Source: Clostridiaceae bacterium
Lineage (GTDB): Bacteria > Bacillota > Clostridia > Saccharofermentanales > UBA5734
DNA length: 13,091 bases
Direction: 5' to 3'
Assembly (NCBI GenBank): GCA_012511525.1
Contig: JAAZFW010000336.1
Location: 1-13,091 of the forward strand
The position numbers and the translations under genes were made by a program. Below, piece by piece: positions 1 to 9,207 of the stretch (the stretch's first letter is position 1; every line of letters begins with the position of its first letter). The notes below the pieces were generated by a model. It had not been told where the DNA came from and made no database searches. It worked only from the letters and a program-made list of their open reading frames with translations.

Positions 1-674
1 GCCAGAAAAGCCGTCACCCGCTCCGTACGTGTCGTCAGGCGGTCCGGAAACAGCTCGTTGAAAAATACACGCGTTTTCTTGACGATCGCCAAAACGATCT
101 GGCGCATCGTTTCTTTGAGCGAGACCTTGTCGCGCTTGAGGATATGGGTCATCTTCTCGCGCTGGTCCTGGTACCGGCTGCGGTTCTGGCGGGCCAGGTG
201 CTGGCAGGCTTCCAGGAACAGGTCCCAGTTGAGCCGGCCGGGTTCGGCCAGCAGGTTCAAGCCAAGCCGTCCGGGCGGCTCCGGCAACTTGAGGCGGGCT
301 TCCCGGTAGCGCTCGTGCCGTGTCTTGAGTTCGGCCGCCAGCGTTTTGCAGCGCCGGTATTCGAGCAGCTTCAGAACCAGCTCCTCCCGCGGGTCGGCTT
401 CGTCTGGCGTCTCGGACTGGCTGCGGCCCGGCAGCAGAAGGCGCGACTTGATGTGCAGGAGCGTCGAGGCCATCAGCAAAAAATCGCTGGCCAGGTCCAT
501 GTCCAGCTCGTCGAGTCCGTCCAGGTAGGTCAAGTACTGGTCGGTGATCTCGGCGATCGGGATATCGTAAATGTCCACCTTGTTTTTTTCGATCAGGTGG
601 ATCAGCAAGTCGAGCGGGCCTTCGAACTGGCTTATTTTCAGTTCTGGCGGACGAATTTCCGCTGATGCGGCCAT
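1..674 (-). CDS. scpA: Segregation and condensation protein A (kleisin), 3' end cut by window edge
   Basis: ScpA is the kleisin subunit that bridges the two heads of the SMC dimer and, with ScpB, forms the bacterial condensin that organises and segregates the chromosome in the cytoplasm. Reading from the ATG at 672-674, 224 codons are visible. The protein shows the family N-terminal signature QFEGPLDLLIHLIEKNKVDI (about residues 16-35), followed by DIPIAEITDQYL and the ASDFLLMASTLLHIKSRLLL helix that contacts the SMC neck. A charged linker follows, and the start of the C-terminal winged helix (ending in RVTAFL) is at the window edge. Family members are usually about 240-270 residues, so only the last few dozen are missing. 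The start lies one base after the trpS stop codon, so translation is probably coupled to trpS. scpB would be expected further left; that is inference. Confidence 0.95.
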   Translation of the reverse strand, partial: MAASAEIRPPELKISQFEGPLDLLIHLIEKNKVDIYDIPIAEITDQYLTYLDGLDELDMDLASDFLLMASTLLHIKSRLLLPGRSQSETPDEADPREELVLKLLEYRRCKTLAAELKTRHERYREARLKLPEPPGRLGLNLLAEPGRLNWDLFLEACQHLARQNRSRYQDQREKMTHILKRDKVSLKETMRQIVLAIVKKTRVFFNELFPDRLTTRTERVTAFL

Positions 675-675
675 G

Positions 676-1662
676 TCAGGTGCCCAGATTCATCGCCCGG
701 CGCGTCTCGGCCAGTGTCGCGGCCGCCTTGGTCCGCGCCTTGGCCGAACCCTCGGCGATCAGCGCTTTCAGGCCGCTTTTATCCTGCAGCAGGCGTGTCC
801 GCTTGTTGTGGATCGGCTCGTGGAAAGCCAGCAGCCGTTCCTGCAGCTTCTTTTTGCAGGCGACGCAGCCGATCGTTCCGGCCCGGCACTGTTCGCCGAT
901 GTCGTCAACCTCGTCCGGGCTGAAGACTTTGTGGAAGGCGTAGACCGAACAGACCTCCGGGTGGCCAGGGTCGTTTTTGCGGATACGGGCCGGATCCGTC
1001 ACCATGCTCATGACTTTCTTGCGGACCACGTCCGGCGGGTCTGCAAACGAGATGGTGTTGTTGTAGCTTTTAGACATCTTGCGCCCGTCGGTGCCCGGCA
1101 GCACGCGCGATTGGGTCAACAGCGGCTGGGGCTCGGGGAAGACCTGCCCGTACAGGAAGTTGAAGCGGCGGGCGATTTCCCGCGTCAGCTCCAGGTGAGG
1201 CAGCTGGTCTTCGCCGACCGGGACAAAATCGGCCTTATAGGCCAGGATGTCAGCCGCCTGCAGGCAGGGGTAGCCGAGAAAGCCATAGGTCGCGATGTCC
1301 TTGTCCTTGAGCTGGTTGAGCTGGTCCTTGTACGTCGGGCAGCGCTCGAGCCAGGGCAGCGGCGTCAGCATGGAAAAAAGCAAAAACAGCTCGGCGTGCT
1401 CCATGACCTGCGACTGCAAAAACAATACGGACCGCTCCGGGTCGAGGCCGCAGGCCATGAAATCGGCCATCAGGCTGACCGTATGCTCGGGCAGGCCCGC
1501 CGTGTCGGCATAGCCGGTGGTCAGGGCGTGCCAGTCGGCGATGAAAAAGTGGCAGTCATAGTTGTCCTGGAGCCGGACCCAGTTTTCCAGGGCGCCGAAG
1601 TAGTTGCCCAGGTGGATGTCGCCCGTCGGGCGGGCCCCGCTCAAAATGATTTTCTTGCTCAT
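676..1662 (-). CDS. trpS: Tryptophanyl-tRNA synthetase
   Basis: This is the class I synthetase that charges tRNA-Trp with tryptophan using ATP in the cytoplasm. The 328-residue protein has the usual family length. The N-terminal substrate-binding segment SGARPTGDIHLGNYFGA (residues 8-24) carries the HxGN form of the HIGH motif. The second catalytic signature, DGRKMSKSYNN, has KMSKS at residues 195-199. The C-terminal CRAGTIGCVACKKKL segment is typical of the bacterial enzyme. The ATG start is fixed by a strong GAGGAGG ribosome binding site at 1668-1674. The gene lies 31 bases after the M50 protease gene and one base before scpA, so it sits in the middle of a likely M50-trpS-scpA transcript. 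No T-box or trp-type leader is visible directly upstream. Identification is secure. Confidence 0.97.
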   Translation of the reverse strand: MSKKIILSGARPTGDIHLGNYFGALENWVRLQDNYDCHFFIADWHALTTGYADTAGLPEHTVSLMADFMACGLDPERSVLFLQSQVMEHAELFLLFSMLTPLPWLERCPTYKDQLNQLKDKDIATYGFLGYPCLQAADILAYKADFVPVGEDQLPHLELTREIARRFNFLYGQVFPEPQPLLTQSRVLPGTDGRKMSKSYNNTISFADPPDVVRKKVMSMVTDPARIRKNDPGHPEVCSVYAFHKVFSPDEVDDIGEQCRAGTIGCVACKKKLQERLLAFHEPIHNKRTRLLQDKSGLKALIAEGSAKARTKAAATLAETRRAMNLGT

Positions 1663-1693
1663 CTTATCCTCCTCGAAAATGACGATGCTGCTG

Positions 1694-2425
1694 TCAGGCA
1701 GATAGGCCGATCAGGCGCCAGAACCAGCTGAAAAACAGCTGCAGCGGCAGCCAGATGGCCTGCTCGAACGGCCAGGCGACCCAGGTCAGCACGCGGGTCA
1801 GGATGCCGCGGCCGAAGATGATCAAAACCAGAAACGCGATCCCGATATAGCGCTCATAGGACATCAGGCGGTAATAGATGGCGTTGGGCAGCACGGAGCC
1901 GAACACCTTGAAGCCATCCAGAGGCGGGACCGGCAGGAGGTTAAAGACCGCCAGGATCAGGTTGGCGCCGTACAGCATCTGCATCAGGCCGACCAGGATG
2001 CCGAATAGCTGGCCATCGCCCTGCCCGGTCGCGGCCCCGATCGTGAACAGGACAAACAGCAGCAGCGCGCTGCCTGATGCCAGGATCAGGTTGGACAGCG
2101 GTCCGGCGACCGAAGTCAGCAGCAAGCCCTTCTTGACCGTGACGCGGCTGTTGAAACGCGCCGGGTTGATCGGGACCGGGCGGGCCCAGCCGATGCCGCC
2201 GATCAGAAACATCAGCGACCCGATCGGATCCAGGTGGGCCAGTGGGTTCATGGTCAGCCGGCCCTGGAGGGCGGCGGTGTCGTCCCCGAGCCGGTAAGCC
2301 GCCCAGGCGTGGGCCATCTCGTGAAAAGACAGCGACACGCAAAGCACCAGGATCCGGATCAGGAATTCCTGCAGGTTGAATGAGCTGAATAAATCTAAAA
2401 ACCCGCTGACGGGAACAAGCGGCAT
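1694..2425 (-). CDS. Site-2 protease family (peptidase M50) membrane metalloprotease
   Basis: This is a 243-residue polytopic membrane protein of the M50/site-2 protease family (YwhC-like group), predicted to cut substrates within the membrane using zinc. The first transmembrane helix carries the zinc-binding HExxH as FHEMAHAWAAYRLGD, with H35, E36 and H39. The third zinc ligand lies in the second signature NLLPVPPLDGFKV, at D170. Further hydrophobic segments cover about residues 70-80, 102-133, 143-162 and 192-210. No PDZ domain is present, which fits this small class. The ATG start has a GAGGAG ribosome binding site eight bases upstream (2434-2439). The gene follows ileS and precedes trpS and scpA, a neighbourhood familiar from Clostridia. 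The natural substrate of these small M50 proteins is generally unknown, and nothing here identifies it. Confidence 0.9.
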   Translation of the reverse strand: MPLVPVSGFLDLFSSFNLQEFLIRILVLCVSLSFHEMAHAWAAYRLGDDTAALQGRLTMNPLAHLDPIGSLMFLIGGIGWARPVPINPARFNSRVTVKKGLLLTSVAGPLSNLILASGSALLLFVLFTIGAATGQGDGQLFGILVGLMQMLYGANLILAVFNLLPVPPLDGFKVFGSVLPNAIYYRLMSYERYIGIAFLVLIIFGRGILTRVLTWVAWPFEQAIWLPLQLFFSWFWRLIGLSA

Positions 2426-2441
2426 TGCGTCTTCTCCTCTG

Positions 2442-2460
2442 GCTGCCCTTCCCGGGCAGC
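2442..2460 (-). other. Hairpin in the leader of the M50-trpS-scpA transcript
   Basis: A perfect 7-base-pair inverted repeat, GCTGCCC and GGGCAGC with a 5-base loop, lies between the -10 at 2471-2479 and the ribosome binding site of the M50 gene at 2434-2439. It has no following U-run, so it does not look like an intrinsic terminator. It would be the first structure in an mRNA started at the nearby promoter. It could protect the 5' end or affect translation; that is inference. Confidence 0.5.
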
Positions 2461-2470
2461 ACCAGCTTCG

Positions 2471-2479
2471 ATTATACCA
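2471..2479 (-). promoter_or_regulatory. Extended -10 promoter for M50-trpS-scpA
   Basis: On the minus strand the 66-base gap between ileS and the M50 gene contains TGGTATAAT, a perfect TATAAT with the TGn extension. No good -35 is seen 16-18 bases upstream, which is common for extended -10 promoters. Transcription would start near 2464. No terminator follows ileS, so read-through from the ileS promoter is also likely. Confidence 0.5.
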
Positions 2480-2491
2480 CGGCCTGCCGCA

Positions 2492-5653
<3,162 letters not shown>

Positions 5654-5660
5654 CTTACAG

Positions 5661-5666
5661 CCTCCC
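5661..5666 (-). promoter_or_regulatory. Ribosome binding site that fixes the ileS start
   Basis: GGGAGG stands seven bases before the ATG at 5651-5653 on the minus strand. It lies downstream of the leader terminator, so ribosomes load only on read-through mRNA. It decides between this ATG and the longer open frame that overlaps the T-box. Confidence 0.8.
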
Positions 5667-5699
5667 TCACTCTGGTCGAACCGGTTCATGTCTTCCGGC

Positions 5700-5727
5700 A
5701 AAAAATAAAGCGCCCCTGTCGGGGCGC
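5700..5727 (-). terminator. Intrinsic terminator of the ileS T-box leader
   Basis: A perfect 7-base-pair stem GCGCCCC/GGGGCGC with a GACA loop is followed on the minus strand by TTTATTTTTT. The upstream arm begins in GGCGC, which can also pair with the GCGCC just after the T-box motif, giving mutually exclusive folds as expected for a transcription-attenuation T-box. Confidence 0.92.
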
Positions 5728-5982
5728 CAAAAGGCGCGGTACCACCCGGACATGTGCAAACGACATGCATTTGCCATCTCTTTGCCGCTAACGGGGGCGC
5801 TGCCCAGGCAGCTTAGCCGGTCTTTCCTACTGGCCGGGCGGACGTTTGCCCTGCCGGCGTTTGTCAGACAGCTCGCGGATGATGTTCAGCCAAGCTCCGT
5901 TCTGTGCGCTTCCACCTGCCCGCACTCTCTGGAGAAGGTCGCCAGGCTGCTTTCCGGTCATCGCTTTTATCGCATTCGCTTT
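5700..5982 (-). promoter_or_regulatory. T-box riboswitch (tRNA-Ile sensing) ahead of ileS
   Basis: The ileS leader carries the hallmark T-box sequence GGGTGGTACCGCG at 5735-5747 (minus strand), whose bulge pairs with the free CCA end of uncharged tRNA. Upstream, Stem I contains the AGAGAG element (5925-5930). The sequence CTGAACATCATCC holds the probable specifier codon ATC (isoleucine) at 5881-5883, followed by the usual purine. A CCCCCGTTA element (5789-5797), typical of the region between Stem I and the antiterminator, is also present. A terminator hairpin ends the leader. Uncharged tRNA-Ile is expected to stabilise the antiterminator and allow ileS transcription. The class is certain from the T-box motif; the exact specifier is inferred from position and the regulated gene. 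Confidence 0.93.
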
Positions 5983-5988
5983 CAATGG

Positions 5989-6017
5989 ATTATAGCCGAA
6001 ACCGGCCAGCCTGGCAA
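5989..6017 (-). promoter_or_regulatory. Promoter of the T-box-ileS transcript
   Basis: The minus strand has TTGCCA (6012-6017), exactly 17 bases, then a perfect TATAAT (5989-5994), a vegetative sigma-type promoter. The start would be near 5982, giving a leader of about 330 bases that begins just before T-box Stem I. Between this promoter and the hydrolase stop codon (6018-6076) I see no terminator. Confidence 0.8.
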
Positions 6018-6076
6018 CTGGTGCGCAATCCAGGTTCTTGCATCATGATAAAATGCTTTGACCTGCGTTTGGTCTT

Positions 6077-7156
6077 TCAGTGTCTGTTCAAGCAGTCCAG
6101 GTAAAAGGCATGGATCTCGGCCATGATCGTTTCGTCCAAATCCTGGGCGCGTGCGCGGTCGACAGTGGCATAGAAGGCCTGGCGCACAGCATAGGGGATG
6201 TTTTGTTCATACTGCTCATACAATTCGCGGTATTCCTGATTGACCTGCTCAATATAGGCCAGCGCTTCAGTCGATCGGAAAAGGTTGTTGTGTCCGTTGC
6301 GGCCCGGCAGGTCACGGATCAGCAGGCGAACATGGGCCGGCGGATCCTGACGCACGGCCGCCACGATGGAACTGCCGGTGTACTGGACCATTTCATCTTG
6401 CGTACCATGGATCAACAGCACAGGGACTTCGGTATTGCGGATCGCATCGTCAGCTGACAGCGACGCTGCGGTGCCAAACATGATGCGCTGGTACAGCCAG
6501 AGATAAGGTGCCTGCATGTATATGAAAGGGCCCATCAAGTTGTGCCCCTGTTCGAGAATCATCCCGTGCGCGCTGTTTGCGCCGGCTACGGAGACGACGC
6601 CTTGCACATCGTGCCCGAAATGCAGGATGTTGGCCACCGCGTACCCGCCCCAGCTATGACCGAACAGCAGCAGCGGCAGGCCTGAAAGGTCTTCTTGTGC
6701 GCTGATATAAGTCAATAGGGCATCTAGGTCCAGCAACACTTGCGGGAAACCGCGCGTCGTGCGGCCTTCACTGTCAAAGCTGCCGGTCGCGTCAAAAGCC
6801 AGCACACGCCAGCCCTGATCGACGAACCAGGTGATTTGCGGCAGATAGCTGTCCGCACCGCCGCCGATGCCGTGGGCAACGACAACCAGGCCGCGGTCTT
6901 GGCCCTGGCCATACAGGTAACCTTGCAGCTGATTGGCTGCGGACGGGAATGTGAAGAGCTGCCGCGGATACGCCTCGGCCAGGTCAGCATAACGCAGGCC
7001 GGCCATGACGGTTTCGTCGTGCCTGTCATAACGCGGGAACTGGCTGTCATAGACGAATTTGGTCACGATTAAGGAAATCAGCGAAAAGAGCAACGCAAAC
7101 AGGCATACGCCGGTCAGGATGCGCATGCCGCATTTCGCACGTTTCGCCGTGTTCAT
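6077..7156 (-). CDS. Membrane-anchored alpha/beta hydrolase
   Basis: This is a 359-residue serine hydrolase of the alpha/beta fold, specificity unknown. One N-terminal transmembrane segment (about residues 12-34) follows a short basic stretch, so the catalytic domain is probably outside the cell. The oxyanion-region motif is AHGIGGGADSY (95-104). The nucleophile elbow is GHSWGGYA with Ser168. The likely acid is Asp254 in HGTQDEMV, and the likely histidine is His289 in GRNGHNN. A charged helical tail fills the last 60 residues. The start codon overlaps the stop of the 49-codon gene upstream (ATGA), implying translational coupling. GC in sampled lines is about 47-50%, far below the neighbouring genes, hinting at different ancestry. 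It could be an esterase, lipase-like or peptidase-like enzyme; the sequence alone does not decide. Confidence 0.88.
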   Translation of the reverse strand: MNTAKRAKCGMRILTGVCLFALLFSLISLIVTKFVYDSQFPRYDRHDETVMAGLRYADLAEAYPRQLFTFPSAANQLQGYLYGQGQDRGLVVVAHGIGGGADSYLPQITWFVDQGWRVLAFDATGSFDSEGRTTRGFPQVLLDLDALLTYISAQEDLSGLPLLLFGHSWGGYAVANILHFGHDVQGVVSVAGANSAHGMILEQGHNLMGPFIYMQAPYLWLYQRIMFGTAASLSADDAIRNTEVPVLLIHGTQDEMVQYTGSSIVAAVRQDPPAHVRLLIRDLPGRNGHNNLFRSTEALAYIEQVNQEYRELYEQYEQNIPYAVRQAFYATVDRARAQDLDETIMAEIHAFYLDCLNRH

Positions 7157-7302
7157 GACGCGCTTGATTCCTTGGCAGACGCTTCTTTTTCACGGATGAT
7201 TTGTTTGAGCTGCTCGATCTCCTTTTTCAGCGTGCCGATCTGACTGAGTGCAGACAGCGCAAAGACAAAAGCAATCGGTGCCAGTAAGCCAACATATTCC
7301 AT
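7153..7302 (-). CDS. Small membrane/coiled-coil protein of unknown function, 49 residues
   Basis: I do not recognise a family for this short protein. It begins MEYVGLLAPIAFVFALSALS, a single hydrophobic helix (about residues 4-20). This is followed by a heptad-like charged helix, IGTLKKEIEQLKQIIREKE (residues 22-40), and a short Ala/Ser/Lys tail. It would sit as a membrane anchor with a cytoplasmic or external coiled coil. The ATG at 7300-7302 has GGGAG at 7311-7315, eight bases upstream. Its TGA overlaps the ATG of the alpha/beta hydrolase by four bases, and its promoter candidate lies just upstream. The proper start signal, overlap and amphipathic pattern support a real gene. It may partner the hydrolase at the membrane; that is inference. 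Confidence 0.7.
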   Translation of the reverse strand: MEYVGLLAPIAFVFALSALSQIGTLKKEIEQLKQIIREKEASAKESSAS

Positions 7303-7330
7303 GATCCATTCTCCCAATGCTTGTATGTCG

Positions 7331-7355
7331 TGTGTCTTCTGTATTATACGACACA
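7331..7355. promoter_or_regulatory. Inverted repeat across the divergent promoter (candidate operator)
   Basis: TGTGTC at 7331-7336 and GACACA at 7350-7355 form a perfect 6-base inverted repeat with a 13-base spacer. Inside the spacer, GTATTATAC (7341-7349) is itself a palindrome and contains the minus-strand -10. A repressor bound here would cover the -10 of the hydrolase operon. No regulator gene lies next to it, so the binding protein is unknown. Confidence 0.4.
7343..7348 (-). promoter_or_regulatory. -10 element for the small-protein/hydrolase operon
   Basis: A perfect TATAAT on the minus strand lies about 41 bases before the ATG at 7300-7302, giving a start near 7336. The -35 region is poor (GGAACT at 17 bases), so the promoter may be weak or need an activator. 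Confidence 0.45.
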
Positions 7356-7403
7356 GATGTGAAAAAGTTCCCAGCTGTCCCGTCTGATCGTGCCGCCCGA
7401 TCG

Positions 7404-7432
7404 TTGCGCCTGTTTCGCTTCGGTGTTACGAT
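7404..7432 (+). promoter_or_regulatory. Promoter candidate for the esterase-phosphoesterase operon
   Basis: TTGCGC (7404-7409), a 17-base spacer and TACGAT (7427-7432) would start transcription near 7439, about 20 bases ahead of the esterase ATG and just before its ribosome binding site. The match is only moderate. An alternative pair, TTGTAT (7321-7326) and TTATAC (7344-7349), also with 17 bases between, lies further upstream inside the inverted repeat. Confidence 0.4.
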
Positions 7433-7445
7433 GGAAAAAAATGAC

Positions 7446-7450
7446 GGAGG
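7446..7450 (+). promoter_or_regulatory. Ribosome binding site that fixes the esterase start
   Basis: GGAGG followed by seven bases precedes the ATG at 7458. It rules out the in-frame ATG at 7431 and the longer open frame beginning at 7317. Confidence 0.8.
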
Positions 7451-7457
7451 CAACCTT

Positions 7458-8249
7458 ATGGCTTTGCTGCACACACACTTCTTCTCAACCAGCCTCGGCC
7501 AGGCCTGCAGCCTGGATGTCATCCTGCCGGAAGCCCATCAGGGCATCGGGATCGAAACATCCGGATCGGCCGGTTCCGATCCCCTGCCGGTGCTCTATCT
7601 GCTGCACGGCTTGTCCGACGACCACACCATTTGGCAGCGCCGAACCTCGATTGAGCGCTATGCGGCGACACGCCGCCTGGCTGTGGTCATGCCGGCCGTG
7701 CACCGCAGTTTCTACACCGACCAGAAAACCGGTTATCGCTATTGGACTTTTGTCAGCGAGGAGCTGCCGCGCGTGGTTCAGCATTTTTTCCATATCTCCG
7801 CCCGGCGCGAAGACACGTTTGCCGCCGGTCTCTCGATGGGCGGCTATGGCGCGCTCAAGTTGGGGCTGCGCTGCCCCGATCGCTTTGCAGCCGTCGCCAG
7901 CTTGTCCGGCGCGGTCGACCTGACCGGTTTTATCAAGTCCGTTGATCCGGAACGCCAGGCAGAAGGGCGATTGATCTTCGGTTCGTATGAAGACTACCAC
8001 GGCAGCGATGACGACCTCTATGCCCTGGCCGGCAAAGCCGCCTCATCCGGCAATCCGAAACCTCGGATATTCCTGGCCTGCGGCAGCGGCGATTTCCTCT
8101 ACGAGGCCAACCTGGCCTTCCGGCCGCATCTGGAAAAACTGGGTTTCGACGTAACCTGGTCGGAAAAGGCGGGGGCAGTGCACAGCTGGGACTACTGGGA
8201 TGAGACGATCCAGCAGGTGCTCGACTGGCTGCAGCTGCAATCACTTTGA
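7458..8249 (+). CDS. Esterase, tributyrin esterase / esterase D-like
   Basis: This 263-residue alpha/beta hydrolase of the putative-esterase (esterase D) family probably cleaves short-chain esters in the cytoplasm; no signal peptide is visible. The oxyanion loop is LYLLHGLSDDHTIW (residues 47-60). The nucleophile elbow GLSMGGYGALKLGLRCPDRF has Ser126. The likely acid is Asp212 in CGSGDFLYEAN, and the likely histidine is His242 in AGAVHSWDYWDE. This layout and length match the tributyrin esterase (EstA) and S-formylglutathione hydrolase relatives found in Bacillota. In a Clostridia-like host, acyl-ester or acetyl-carbohydrate cleavage is more likely than formaldehyde metabolism. The gene is followed four bases later by the phosphoesterase gene, so the two are probably co-transcribed. 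It is divergent from the membrane hydrolase operon. Family is sure; substrate is not. Confidence 0.9.
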   Translation: MALLHTHFFSTSLGQACSLDVILPEAHQGIGIETSGSAGSDPLPVLYLLHGLSDDHTIWQRRTSIERYAATRRLAVVMPAVHRSFYTDQKTGYRYWTFVSEELPRVVQHFFHISARREDTFAAGLSMGGYGALKLGLRCPDRFAAVASLSGAVDLTGFIKSVDPERQAEGRLIFGSYEDYHGSDDDLYALAGKAASSGNPKPRIFLACGSGDFLYEANLAFRPHLEKLGFDVTWSEKAGAVHSWDYWDETIQQVLDWLQLQSL

Positions 8250-8253
8250 CGGT

Positions 8254-9207
8254 ATGCGCAAGAACCGCACACCAGCGCCAGTCATGATCGGCTCCTCCCG
8301 GCTGAGCCGGCGCAGCCGGGCATCGGGCGCCGTAAGCACCCGCCGACGGACCGCGTTTTGGCTGTCGCTGCTCTTTTTCCTGGTCGTGGTGCCCGCCTTG
8401 TTGGCGATCTGGGCTTTTTTTGTGGAACCCGGCCTGCTGACGGTCAATCGATACAGCCTGACCTATTCCGGCCTGCCCGCTTCGTGGGACGGACGGGTGG
8501 TCGCATTTTTCTCGGACGCGCACCTGGGGCCCGCCTACCCGCCTGAGCGGCTAGCCAGGGTGGCTGATCTGCTGGAACGGGAAAAGCCTGACCTGATCTT
8601 GTTCGGCGGCGATCTGATCGACAGCAAAACACCTTTGGACCGCGATTTTTCCGAGGCGGCCGCCGCGGTGCTGCGCCGCATGCAGGCGCCGCTGGGCCAA
8701 TACGCGGTCGCCGGCAACCACGACAACCGGCTCAAGGCGGAATACCGCCACATGCAGGAACTGCTCGACGCGGGCGGCTTCACGCTGCTCGACAACAGCT
8801 CGTGCCTGATCGACGGCCTTTGGCTGGGCGGACTCGCGGAAAGCTATTTCGGCCAGCCGGATGTCGGCAAAACCTACAGCCCCGAAGGTCTGATCGACGG
8901 ATCCGTCGAACCGGACAGCTGGGACGGGTCGTTTCGCCTGCTCCTGATGCACCAGCCTGACTACGCCGCCGCTTTGCCGGCCGGCAGCGCCAACCTGATC
9001 TTGTCCGGCCACTCGCACAATGGCCAGATCACGTTGTTCGGCCATCCGCTGATCACCGTTCTGCAGGGCCGCGAGTGCCCGTTCGGCCATTATCGCCTGG
9101 GCGAGCAAGCGCACCTGGTGGTTTCGCGCGGGCTGGGCACCTTCGGGATTCCCGCACGGCTGTGCGCACCGCCGGAACTGGTCCTGATCACCCTGGTTAA
9201 AGGCTGA
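8254..9207 (+). CDS. Membrane-anchored calcineurin-like metallophosphoesterase (YkuE-like)
   Basis: This 317-residue protein is a two-metal phosphoesterase. All family blocks are present in order: FSDAHLG (D88, H90), FGGDLID (D120), GNHDN (N155, H156), LMHQPDY (H233) and SGHSHNGQI (H253, H255). An arginine-rich N-terminus (STRRRTAFW) runs into one transmembrane helix at about residues 34-57, so the catalytic domain is probably on the outer face of the membrane. It resembles Bacillus YkuE and related enzymes, some of which act on cell-envelope or lipid phosphates; the substrate here is unknown. The ATG at 8254 is four bases after the esterase stop and lacks a clear ribosome binding site, suggesting translational coupling. 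ATG 8284 is a possible alternative. The 3' end overlaps the convergent hemZ-like gene by 11 bases. Confidence 0.9.
   Translation: MRKNRTPAPVMIGSSRLSRRSRASGAVSTRRRTAFWLSLLFFLVVVPALLAIWAFFVEPGLLTVNRYSLTYSGLPASWDGRVVAFFSDAHLGPAYPPERLARVADLLEREKPDLILFGGDLIDSKTPLDRDFSEAAAAVLRRMQAPLGQYAVAGNHDNRLKAEYRHMQELLDAGGFTLLDNSSCLIDGLWLGGLAESYFGQPDVGKTYSPEGLIDGSVEPDSWDGSFRLLLMHQPDYAAALPAGSANLILSGHSHNGQITLFGHPLITVLQGRECPFGHYRLGEQAHLVVSRGLGTFGIPARLCAPPELVLITLVKG

Noticed and set aside
571..1731. A 386-codon plus-strand open frame over trpS
   Set aside because: It lies antisense to a full-length trpS with all catalytic motifs. Its translation is rich in Arg, Gln, Val and Leu with no recognisable domain, as expected for an antisense frame in GC-rich DNA.
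5654..5770. A 39-residue N-terminal extension of IleS starting near 5770
   Set aside because: The stretch spans the T-box motif and terminator, so it would be translated only from RNA that must fold as the riboswitch. The ATG at 5651-5653 has a strong ribosome binding site and gives the normal IleS N-terminus.
6018..6076. A terminator after the alpha/beta hydrolase gene
   Set aside because: Only short AT-rich partial palindromes (GCAT...ATGC) are seen with no U-run after a stable stem, so I do not call a terminator.
7317..7457. A longer esterase starting at 7317 or at ATG 7431
   Set aside because: The added residues have no family similarity and cover the divergent promoter. The GGAGG at 7446-7450 points to the ATG at 7458.
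7190..7522. A 110-codon minus-strand frame over the divergent promoter
   Set aside because: It overlaps the 49-codon gene in another frame, covers the promoter region and the start of the esterase gene, and shows no hydrophobic or coiled-coil pattern.
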